Shown in pieces: positions 1 through 6,542 of a stretch of DNA of 38,581 bases. Position 1 is the stretch's first letter, and each line of letters opens with the position of its first letter. This DNA is from Streptomyces mayonensis (GTDB taxonomy: Bacteria; Actinomycetota; Actinomycetes; Streptomycetales; Streptomycetaceae). Location: the NCBI RefSeq assembly GCF_018982965.1, contig NZ_JACBYP010000080.1:1-38581 (forward strand). Reading direction: 5' to 3'. The translations under genes were made by a program, and so were the position numbers. Under the pieces are notes generated by a model. The model was not told the origin of the DNA. It did no database searches and saw only the letters and a program-made list of their open reading frames with translations.

Positions 1-271
1 CGGGAAAAGGAGGGTGGGCATCAGGGCGCGACGCGCCCCGGGAATGATCTCCCACCCGGGGCCCCAACCGGCAACCCGGGGCCCCGCAGGGCAAGCCGGG
101 AGCAAGCGGGACGGAGCGCGAGCGTAGGCTCGTGCGGGGTGTTCGCCCGTCCGGGCGAGGACCGCATCGCAGGAGGGACCCAGGGTCGGTTGTCGGGCCC
201 GGTCGACCCACCCGCATTCGGCCACACCGAACTTCATCCGGAATTTCATACGGAAGCGAGAATTCACCACC
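1..271. other. Region upstream of pepA, no gene supported
   Basis: No convincing gene is seen here. The stretch contains a 7-bp inverted repeat (CCCCGGG at 36-42, CCCGGGG at 55-61) that could be a weak hairpin or the end of a terminator. A 12-bp direct repeat ACCCGGGGCCCC occurs at 54-65 and 76-87. A short hairpin CGCCCG/CGGGCG lies near 144-157. The pepA promoter must lie here, but no clear -35/-10 pair can be picked out. Confidence 0.5.
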
Positions 272-1813
272 GTGACTGCTCTCACTCTCTCCACCGCCGC
301 GGCGCCCGGCCTGCGGGCCGACGCGATCGTGATCGGTGTCGCCAAGGGCGCCAAGGGCCCGTCCGTCGCGCCCGGCGCCGAGGCCGTGGACAAGGCCTAC
401 GACGGCCGGCTCGCCGGCGTCCTGGAGACCCTCGGCGCGTCCGGCGCCGAGGGCGAGGTGACGAAGCTGCCCGCCCCGTCCGGCTTCAAGGCACCCGTCG
501 TGGTGGCGGTGGGCCTGGGCGCCGAGCCGGACAAGGACGCCGGTTACGACGCCGAGGCGCTGCGCCGGGCGGCCGGTGTCGCCGCGCGCGCCCTGGCCGG
601 CGCCAAGAAGGCCGCGTTCGCCCTCCCGCTGGCCGAGGCCGCCGACGCCGGGGCCGTCGGCGAGGGCGTGCTGCTCGGCGCGTACTCCTTCGACGCCTAC
701 AAGGAGAAGGCCAAGGACTCCAAGGACGCCAAGGCGGCCAAGGGCAACGGCAAGGCCCCGCTCGCCGAGGCGGCACTGCTCGGCGGCAAGCCCCGCGACA
801 AGGCGTACAAGGCGGCGATCGAGCGTGCCGCGGCCGTCGCGGAGGAACTGAACCGCGCCCGCGACCTGGTCAACACCCCGCCGAACGACCTGAACCCGGA
901 GGCGTTCGCGGCCATCGCGCAGGCCGCCGCCAAGGAGCACGGCATCAAGGTGCAGGTGCTCGACGAGAAGGCGCTCACCAAGGGCGGCTACGGCGGCATC
1001 CTCGGCGTCGGCGCCGGTTCCGCGTCGGGTCCGCGGCTGGTGAAGCTGTCGTACACCTCGCCCAAGGCGAAGAAGTCCCTCGCCTTCGTCGGCAAGGGCA
1101 TCACCTACGACTCGGGCGGCATCTCGCTCAAGCCGGCCGGGCACAACGAGACGATGAAGTGCGACATGGCCGGCGCCGCCGCCGTGTTCGCCGCGGTGGT
1201 CGCCGCCGCGCGGCTCGGCCTGGAGGCCAACGTGACCGGCTGGCTGGCGCTGGCCGAGAACATGCCGTCGGGCTCCGCGACGCGCCCGGGTGACGTGCTG
1301 CGGATGTACAGCGGCAAGACGGTGGAGGTGCTCAACACCGACGCCGAGGGCCGGCTGGTGCTCGCCGACGCGCTGTGGGCGGCCTCGCAGGAGAAGCCCG
1401 ACGCGATCATCGACGTGGCGACGCTGACCGGCGCGATCATGCTGGCGCTGGGCAGCCGGACGTACGCCGTCATGGCGAACGACGACGCGTTCCGCTCCGC
1501 GGTGCACGAGGCTGCCGAGGAGGTCGGCGAGCCGGCCTGGCCGATGCCGCTGCCGGAGCACCTGCGCAAGGGCATGGACTCGCCGACCGCGGACATCGCG
1601 AACATGGGTGAGCGGATGGGCGGCGGTCTGGTGGCCGGCCTGTTCCTGCGCGAGTTCGTCGGCGAGGGCATCACCTGGGCGCACCTGGACATCGCGGGTC
1701 CGGCCTTCAACGAGGGCGGGCCGTTCGGGTACACGCCGAAGGGCGGTACGGGGACGGCGGTGCGGACGCTGGTGCGGGTTGCCGAGCTGGCGGCTGCGGG
1801 AGAGCTGGGCTAG
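272..1813 (+). CDS. pepA: Leucyl aminopeptidase, M17 family (PepA)
   Basis: This is a cytosolic two-metal aminopeptidase that removes N-terminal residues, especially Leu, from peptides. The 513-residue length is normal for family M17. The C-terminal catalytic half carries the family signature NTDAEGRL, with metal-binding Asp near residue 357 and Glu near 359. Upstream metal and lysine positions lie in GKGITYDSGG and KCDMAG. The N-terminal third is the variable M17 N domain and is Ala/Lys-rich around residues 145-170. The GTG start at 272 is the first in-frame start that gives a normal N terminus; no strong Shine-Dalgarno is visible. It stands alone, followed by a 344-bp gap before lpd. The family call is very secure; the substrate is by family. 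Confidence 0.95.
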   Translation: MTALTLSTAAAPGLRADAIVIGVAKGAKGPSVAPGAEAVDKAYDGRLAGVLETLGASGAEGEVTKLPAPSGFKAPVVVAVGLGAEPDKDAGYDAEALRRAAGVAARALAGAKKAAFALPLAEAADAGAVGEGVLLGAYSFDAYKEKAKDSKDAKAAKGNGKAPLAEAALLGGKPRDKAYKAAIERAAAVAEELNRARDLVNTPPNDLNPEAFAAIAQAAAKEHGIKVQVLDEKALTKGGYGGILGVGAGSASGPRLVKLSYTSPKAKKSLAFVGKGITYDSGGISLKPAGHNETMKCDMAGAAAVFAAVVAAARLGLEANVTGWLALAENMPSGSATRPGDVLRMYSGKTVEVLNTDAEGRLVLADALWAASQEKPDAIIDVATLTGAIMLALGSRTYAVMANDDAFRSAVHEAAEEVGEPAWPMPLPEHLRKGMDSPTADIANMGERMGGGLVAGLFLREFVGEGITWAHLDIAGPAFNEGGPFGYTPKGGTGTAVRTLVRVAELAAAGELG

Positions 1814-2157
1814 GGCCGGGCCAGGGCGCCTGACAGCTGGGGGGGGTGCGGGTGATCTTGCGACCGCGGGTCCGTCGTGGCTGGTCGCGCCCACGCGGCG
1901 GAGCCGCAGACCAGACACAGCCCCGCACCCCTTACCGCCCTGCCGCACCGTCGGTGACGACTGCGCCGGCCCTTCCCCTCACGGGAACGTGGGGCGTCTC
2001 ACACCACGGCCCCGCGTCTCGTTCGGCTCTTACAAGTGCGAAGATGGAGCCCGGCAGGACAGGGCCCACCCAAGGGCCGAGAACAATGAGCGGCCGGACA
2101 CCAGCCGCCGACCGGTCACTGGAGACCGGCGTGGCGCACATGCATGGAGGACGTGAC
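1814..2157. other. Intergenic region pepA-lpd
   Basis: No gene is supported in this 344-bp gap. It holds a copy of a dispersed repeat (1866-1908, listed separately) and, at its end, the lpd ribosome binding site. An open frame from 1846 runs into lpd but lacks a ribosome binding site and has composition unlike the protein, so it is taken as untranslated leader. Confidence 0.6.
1866..1908 (-). repeat. Dispersed 43-bp intergenic repeat, copy 1
   Basis: The reverse complement of this stretch matches 6225-6267 at about 38 of 43 positions (both begin TGCGGCTCCGCCGCGT and end near ACCCGC). The two copies lie in opposite orientation in two different intergenic regions. Similar elements are, from memory, common between Streptomyces genes. 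The copy itself contains the small hairpin GCGGC/GCCGC. No function is known to me. Confidence 0.6.
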
Positions 2158-3546
2158 GTGGCGAACGACGCCAGCACCGTTTTCGACCTAGTGATCCTCG
2201 GCGGTGGCAGTGGCGGTTATGCCGCGGCCCTGCGCGGGGCTCAGCTGGGCCTGGACGTCGCCCTGATCGAGAAGGACAAGGTCGGCGGTACCTGCCTGCA
2301 CAAGGGATGCATTCCCACCAAAGCCCTGCTCCACGCGGGCGAGATCGCCGACCAGGCCCGCGAGAGCGAGCAGTTCGGTGTGAAGGCCACGTTCGAGGGC
2401 ATCGACGTGGCCGCGGTGCACAAGTACAAGGACGACGTGATCTCGGGCCTGTACAAGGGCCTGCAGGGTCTGATCGCCTCGCGCAAGGTGACGTACATCG
2501 AGGGTGAGGGCCGGCTGTCCTCGCCGACCTCCGTCGACGTGAACGGTCAGCGTGTCCAGGGCCGCCACGTCCTGCTGGCGACCGGCTCCGTGCCGAAGAC
2601 GCTGCCGGGCCTGGAGATCGACGGCGACCGGATCATCTCCTCCGACCACGCCCTCAAGCTCGACCGCGTGCCGAAGTCCGCGATCGTCCTCGGCGGCGGC
2701 GTGATCGGCGTCGAGTTCGCGTCCGCGTGGAAGTCCTTCGGCACCGACGTCACGATCATCGAGGGCCTCAAGCACCTCGTGCCGGTCGAGGACGAGAACA
2801 GCTCCAAGCTGCTGGAACGTGCCTTCCGCAAGCGGGGCATCAAGTTCAACCTGGGCACCTTCTTCCAGAAGGCCGAGTACACCCAGGACGGCGTCAAGGT
2901 CACCCTCGCCGACGGCAAGGAGTTCGAGGCCGAGGTCCTGCTCGTCGCCATCGGCCGCGGCCCGGTCTCCGAGGGCCTGGGTTACGAGGAGGCCGGGGTC
3001 GCCATGGACCGCGGCTTCGTCCTGGTCGACGAGTACATGCGGACCAACGTCCCGACGATCTCCGCCGTCGGTGACCTCGCCCCCACCCTGCAGCTCGCGC
3101 ACGTCGGCTTCGCCGAGGGCATCCTGGTGGCGGAGCGGCTCGCCGGCCTGAAGACCGTCCCGGTCGACTACGACGGCGTGCCGCGGGTGACGTACTGCCA
3201 CCCGGAGGTCGCCTCCGTCGGCATCACCGAGGCCAGGGCCAAGGAGATCTACGGCGCGGACAAGGTCGTCGCCCTGAAGTACAACCTCGCGGGCAACGGC
3301 AAGAGCAAGATCCTCAAGACCGCGGGCGAGATCAAGCTCGTCCAGGTCAAGGACGGTGCCGTGGTCGGCGTCCACATGGTCGGCGACCGGATGGGCGAGC
3401 AGGTCGGCGAGGCTCAGCTGATCTACAACTGGGAGGCGCTGCCCGCCGAGGTGGCCCAGCTCGTCCACGCGCACCCGACGCAGAACGAGGCGATGGGCGA
3501 GGCCCACCTCGCGCTGGCCGGCAAGCCGCTGCACTCCCACGACTGA
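2158..3546 (+). CDS. lpdA: Dihydrolipoyl dehydrogenase (E3)
   Basis: This FAD flavoprotein reoxidises dihydrolipoyl groups on E2 with NAD+ in the pyruvate and 2-oxoglutarate dehydrogenase complexes. The protein has 462 residues, normal for E3. The N-terminal FAD motif GGGSGGYAAA is followed by the redox disulfide GGTCLHKGCIP (Cys46/Cys51). A second Rossmann motif, VLGGGVIGVEFAS, binds NAD. The C-terminal dimerisation domain carries the active-site His-Glu region HAHPTQNEA. The GTG at 2158 is chosen because GGAGG sits 7 nt upstream; an in-frame ATG at 2140 lies before that Shine-Dalgarno. The sucB gene follows after 62 bp, so the two probably form one operon. Confidence 0.95.
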   Translation: MANDASTVFDLVILGGGSGGYAAALRGAQLGLDVALIEKDKVGGTCLHKGCIPTKALLHAGEIADQARESEQFGVKATFEGIDVAAVHKYKDDVISGLYKGLQGLIASRKVTYIEGEGRLSSPTSVDVNGQRVQGRHVLLATGSVPKTLPGLEIDGDRIISSDHALKLDRVPKSAIVLGGGVIGVEFASAWKSFGTDVTIIEGLKHLVPVEDENSSKLLERAFRKRGIKFNLGTFFQKAEYTQDGVKVTLADGKEFEAEVLLVAIGRGPVSEGLGYEEAGVAMDRGFVLVDEYMRTNVPTISAVGDLAPTLQLAHVGFAEGILVAERLAGLKTVPVDYDGVPRVTYCHPEVASVGITEARAKEIYGADKVVALKYNLAGNGKSKILKTAGEIKLVQVKDGAVVGVHMVGDRMGEQVGEAQLIYNWEALPAEVAQLVHAHPTQNEAMGEAHLALAGKPLHSHD

Positions 3547-3591
3547 CCTCCCTCGGTCACGGGCGCGACGACACAGACTTCCGCAATTCGT

Positions 3592-3597
3592 AAGGAG
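3592..3597 (+). promoter_or_regulatory. Ribosome binding site of sucB
   Basis: AAGGAG lies 11 nt before the ATG at 3609, slightly far but clear, and supports this start. Confidence 0.6.
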
Positions 3598-3608
3598 CAA
3601 CCGAAACC

Positions 3609-5225
3609 ATGGCGGTTTCCGTAACCCTGCCGGCGCTCGGCGAGAGCGTCACCGAGGGCACCGTCACCCGCTGGCTGAAGGCCGAGGGTGAGCGTGTCGA
3701 GGCCGACGAGCCGTTGCTCGAGGTCTCGACCGACAAGGTCGACACCGAGATCCCGGCCCCCGCCTCCGGCGTGCTGTCCTCCATCAAGGTCGCCGAGGAC
3801 GAGACCGTCGAGGTCGGTGCCGAGCTGGCGCTGATCGACGACGGCAGCGGCGCCCCGGCCGCCGAGGCCGCACCGCAGGCCGAGCAGGTCGCCGAGCCGG
3901 CCCCCGAGCCCGCCCCGGCGGCCCCCTCGACCGAGCAGGCCGCCCCGGCGCCCGCTCCCACCGCCGACGCAGCCGCCGGTCAGGGCGGCGGCTCCGCCGA
4001 GGGCACCGACGTGGTCCTGCCCGCGCTCGGCGAGTCCGTCACCGAGGGCACCGTCACCCGCTGGCTGAAGTCGGTCGGCGACAGCGTCGAGGCCGACGAG
4101 CCGCTGCTGGAGGTCTCGACCGACAAGGTCGACACCGAGATCCCGGCCCCCACCTCCGGCACCCTGCTGGAGATCGTGGTCGGCGAGGACGAGTCCGCCG
4201 AGGTCGGCGCCAAGCTCGCCGTCATCGGCGCGGCGGGCGCGGCTCCGGCCGCCGCACCGGCCCAGGAGGCCCCGGCCGCCGCCCAGCCGGTGGACGACGG
4301 TGCCTACGTCACCCCGCTGGTGCGCAAGCTGGCCGCCGAGAACGGCGTCGACCTGTCCACCGTCAAGGGCACCGGCGTCGGCGGCCGCATCCGCAAGCAG
4401 GACGTCGTCGCAGCCGCCGAGGCAGCGAAGGCCGCCCCGGCTCCGGCCGCGGCCGCCCCCGCTGCGCCCGCCGCGAAGAAGGCCCCCGTCCTGGAGACCT
4501 CCCCGCTGCGCGGCCAGACCGTCAAGATGCCGCGCATCCGCAAGGTCATCGGCGACAACATGGTCAAGGCGCTGCACGAGCAGGCCCAGCTGTCGTCGGT
4601 CGTCGAGGTCGACGTCACCCGTCTGATGAAGCTGCGCGCCCGGGCCAAGGACGCGTTCGCGGCGCGCGAGGGCGTCAAGCTCTCGCCGATGCCGTTCTTC
4701 GTCAAGGCCGCGGCCCAGGCGCTGAAGGCGCACGCGCCGGTCAACGCCAAGATCAACGAGGCCGAGGGGACCATCACCTACTTCGACACCGAGAACATCG
4801 GTATCGCGGTGGACTCCGAGAAGGGCCTGATGACCCCGGTCATCAAGAACGCCGGTGACCTGAACCTGGCCGGCATCGCCAAGGCGACCGCCGACCTGGC
4901 GGGCAAGGTGCGGGCCAGCAGGATCAGCCCGGACGAGCTGGCCGGTGCGACCTTCACCATCAGCAACACCGGTTCGCGCGGCGCGCTGTTCGACACGATC
5001 ATCGTGCCGCCGGGCCAGGTCGCCATCCTCGGCATCGGCGCCACGGTCAAGCGCCCGGCCGTCATCGAGACGGAGGAGGGCACGGTCATCGGCGTCCGCG
5101 ACATGACGTACCTGACCCTGTCCTACGACCACCGCCTGGTGGACGGCGCCGACGCCGCCCGCTACCTGACGGCGGTCAAGGCGATCCTGGAGGCGGGCGA
5201 GTTCGAGGTCGAGCTCGGCCTGTAA
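3609..5225 (+). CDS. sucB: Dihydrolipoamide acyltransferase E2, two lipoyl domains
   Basis: This is the core acyltransferase of a 2-oxoacid dehydrogenase complex; its lipoyl arms carry acyl groups from E1 to CoA and are reoxidised by E3. It has 538 residues. Lipoyl domain 1 spans about residues 1-80 (Lys43 in STDKVD) and lipoyl domain 2 about 131-206 (Lys173). A peripheral-subunit-binding domain lies near 233-270 (VTPLVRKLAAENGVDL). The catalytic domain runs from about 300 to the end, with the motif DHRLVDG near residue 507. Ala/Pro-rich linkers join the domains. The two lipoyl domains are nearly identical at DNA level over more than 40 bp, which suggests recent duplication or gene conversion. 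In Actinobacteria such an E2 can serve both PDH and ODH; the nearby aceE fits that reading. The symbol follows common annotation and does not prove succinyl specificity. Confidence 0.93.
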   Translation: MAVSVTLPALGESVTEGTVTRWLKAEGERVEADEPLLEVSTDKVDTEIPAPASGVLSSIKVAEDETVEVGAELALIDDGSGAPAAEAAPQAEQVAEPAPEPAPAAPSTEQAAPAPAPTADAAAGQGGGSAEGTDVVLPALGESVTEGTVTRWLKSVGDSVEADEPLLEVSTDKVDTEIPAPTSGTLLEIVVGEDESAEVGAKLAVIGAAGAAPAAAPAQEAPAAAQPVDDGAYVTPLVRKLAAENGVDLSTVKGTGVGGRIRKQDVVAAAEAAKAAPAPAAAAPAAPAAKKAPVLETSPLRGQTVKMPRIRKVIGDNMVKALHEQAQLSSVVEVDVTRLMKLRARAKDAFAAREGVKLSPMPFFVKAAAQALKAHAPVNAKINEAEGTITYFDTENIGIAVDSEKGLMTPVIKNAGDLNLAGIAKATADLAGKVRASRISPDELAGATFTISNTGSRGALFDTIIVPPGQVAILGIGATVKRPAVIETEEGTVIGVRDMTYLTLSYDHRLVDGADAARYLTAVKAILEAGEFEVELGL

Positions 5226-5266
5226 CCGCCTCGCCATGGTGGGCCGACCACCTCGCCGGTGGACCC

Positions 5267-5310
5267 CGACGGTGCCCCCGCCCGGAGCTTTCCGGGCGGG
5301 GGCACCGTCG
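5267..5310 (+). terminator. Terminator after sucB
   Basis: A perfect 20-bp stem (5267-5286 with 5291-5310) closes on the 4-nt loop GCTT. It is very GC-rich with no strong U-run, the usual Streptomyces form. It ends the lpd-sucB unit. Confidence 0.93.
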
Positions 5311-5357
5311 TTCTCCGCGGGCGCCCGCCGCCTTCTCCGCGGGGCCGGCACCGCCTT

Positions 5358-5405
5358 CTCCGGGTGGGGCGTCACCGCGTCCTCCGGGTGGGGCATCACC
5401 GTGTC
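5358..5405. repeat. Two tandem 24-bp repeats
   Basis: Two adjacent 24-bp units beginning CTCCGGGTGGGGC match at 22 of 24 positions. They lie between the sucB terminator and the GntR gene. A short open frame crosses them but has no support as a gene. Confidence 0.6.
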
Positions 5406-5488
5406 CGCCCCGGGGCACGCTGTGTAAGTCTCGTCTCACCTGCGCCGTAGCGCCCCCGTGCGCCCTTACGGCACGCCGTGACGGCCGT

Positions 5489-5505
5489 ATTGTCTAAGCG
5501 TCAAT
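5489..5505. promoter_or_regulatory. Candidate GntR operator
   Basis: ATTGTC-TAAGC-GTCAAT is an inverted repeat matching at 5 of 6 arm positions, 43 bp before the GntR start, in an otherwise GC-rich stretch. FadR-type regulators often bind such short palindromes at their own promoters. The assignment is inferred from position and symmetry only. Confidence 0.4.
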
Positions 5506-5548
5506 CGCCCCGGGGGGCCGCAGGGGCCCTCTCCCCGAAGGAGCCTCC

Positions 5549-6172
5549 ATGACCGCGCCCGTCGTCCACTCGCTGCGCGAACAGATCCGCGAGCACATCC
5601 TGGAAGGGATCATCAGTGGACGCTGGCAGCCGGGCGAGCGGATCGTGGAGCGCCGGATCGCCACCGAGCTGGAGGTCAGCCAGACGCCGGTGCGGGAGGC
5701 CCTGCGGGAGCTGGAGTCGCTGCGGCTGATCGAGTCGGCGCCGAACAAGGGCGTGCGGGTGCGCAACCTGACCGCCGCCGACCTGGAGGAGAGCTACCCG
5801 GTCCGGGCCGGCCTGGAGGCGATCGCGGCGGAACTGGCGGCGGAGCGGCTCGCCGTGGACTGCTCGGCCCTGGAGCCGCACGTCGCCGCGCTGTACGAGG
5901 CCGACCGGGTCTCCGACGGGACGGGCCAGGTGCGGCACACGGTGGGCTTCCACCGGGAGCTGGTGCGGGCGGCCGGCAACTCGGTGCTGCTGCACACGTG
6001 GGAGGGGCTGGGGATCGAGGTGTTCACGGCGCTGTCGATACGGTGGCTGGGCACGGTGCAGCAGTCGTACGCGGAGGAGCACGAGGAGCTGGTGGCGGCC
6101 TTCCGCCGCCGGGACCCCCGTATCCCGGAGATCGTCAAGTCCCACGTCCTGGGCTGCGCGCCGCGGCCGTAG
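5549..6172 (+). CDS. GntR-family regulator, FadR/FCD subfamily
   Basis: A 207-residue DNA-binding regulator. The N-terminal winged helix-turn-helix spans about residues 5-72, with typical GntR sequence (SLREQIREHILEGII, then TELEVSQTPVREALRELE). The C-terminal all-helical FCD ligand-binding domain spans about 80-205, with metal or ligand-type His residues in RHTVGFHRELVRAA. GAAGGAG lies a few nt before the ATG. It sits between the sucB terminator and aceE, in the same direction, so it may regulate aceE or itself. The effector is unknown; organic acids are typical for FCD proteins. A hairpin terminator follows directly. Confidence 0.9.
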   Translation: MTAPVVHSLREQIREHILEGIISGRWQPGERIVERRIATELEVSQTPVREALRELESLRLIESAPNKGVRVRNLTAADLEESYPVRAGLEAIAAELAAERLAVDCSALEPHVAALYEADRVSDGTGQVRHTVGFHRELVRAAGNSVLLHTWEGLGIEVFTALSIRWLGTVQQSYAEEHEELVAAFRRRDPRIPEIVKSHVLGCAPRP

Positions 6173-6173
6173 C

Positions 6174-6205
6174 CCCTGAAGACGGGCGCAGCCCAGTCTT
6201 CAGGG
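6174..6205 (+). terminator. Terminator after the GntR gene
   Basis: CCCCTGAAGAC pairs perfectly with GTCTTCAGGGG (11 bp) around a 10-nt loop, starting 2 nt after the stop codon. Confidence 0.85.
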
Positions 6206-6224
6206 GCGCGGTGCCGTATCACTG

Positions 6225-6267
6225 TGCGGCTCCGCCGCGTGTGCGCGAGCGACCACGACGTACCCGC
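6225..6267 (+). repeat. Dispersed 43-bp intergenic repeat, copy 2
   Basis: Matches the reverse complement of 1866-1908 at about 38 of 43 positions. Here it follows a terminator hairpin directly, an arrangement often seen for this kind of Streptomyces intergenic element. Confidence 0.6.
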
Positions 6268-6407
6268 ACTCGCCACTCAAGCTCAACCACCCGAGCCGCA
6301 CCGCGCTCACCTGCACAAACTCCCCGATTCAAGGTCACCCCGTGCCACCGCCGGAGGCACCCCGTGCCGACTTTCTCGTAATCAAGAGGTTTTGCCCCTC
6401 AACCCTT

Positions 6408-6424
6408 TGATCGATCATCGATCA
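6408..6424. promoter_or_regulatory. Perfect 17-bp palindrome upstream of aceE
   Basis: TGATCGAT-C-ATCGATCA is a perfect inverted repeat in a locally A/T-rich region, 119 bp before the aceE start. It is a plausible regulator binding site at the aceE promoter. The neighbouring GntR protein is the first candidate, by position only. Confidence 0.55.
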
Positions 6425-6542
6425 CGGAGTTACAGTCACGTTTGGACTCCCACCAGAGGCCAGCCCTGTCCTGCCAAAGACCTAGGGCACCCCCGAACCC
6501 CTGCCGATGAGGGAACCCCCTTCGACTGAGGAAGGCGGCGAC

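Noticed and set aside
21..227. 68-codon minus-strand frame upstream of pepA
   Set aside because: Pro/Gly/Arg-rich, no ribosome binding site, no recognisable fold. The stretch is better read as non-coding.
1846..2157. Long N-terminal extension of lpd
   Set aside because: It contains a dispersed intergenic repeat and precedes a good ribosome binding site at 2146-2150; E3 proteins start close to the FAD motif.
2188..3600. 470-codon open frame opposite lpd
   Set aside because: Antisense shadow of a secure gene, with unnatural Asp/Val/Leu-rich composition.
5236..5450. Short frames across the sucB terminator and 24-bp repeats
   Set aside because: They read through a 20-bp perfect terminator stem and have no ribosome binding site; the Gly-Trp repeats come from the DNA repeat.
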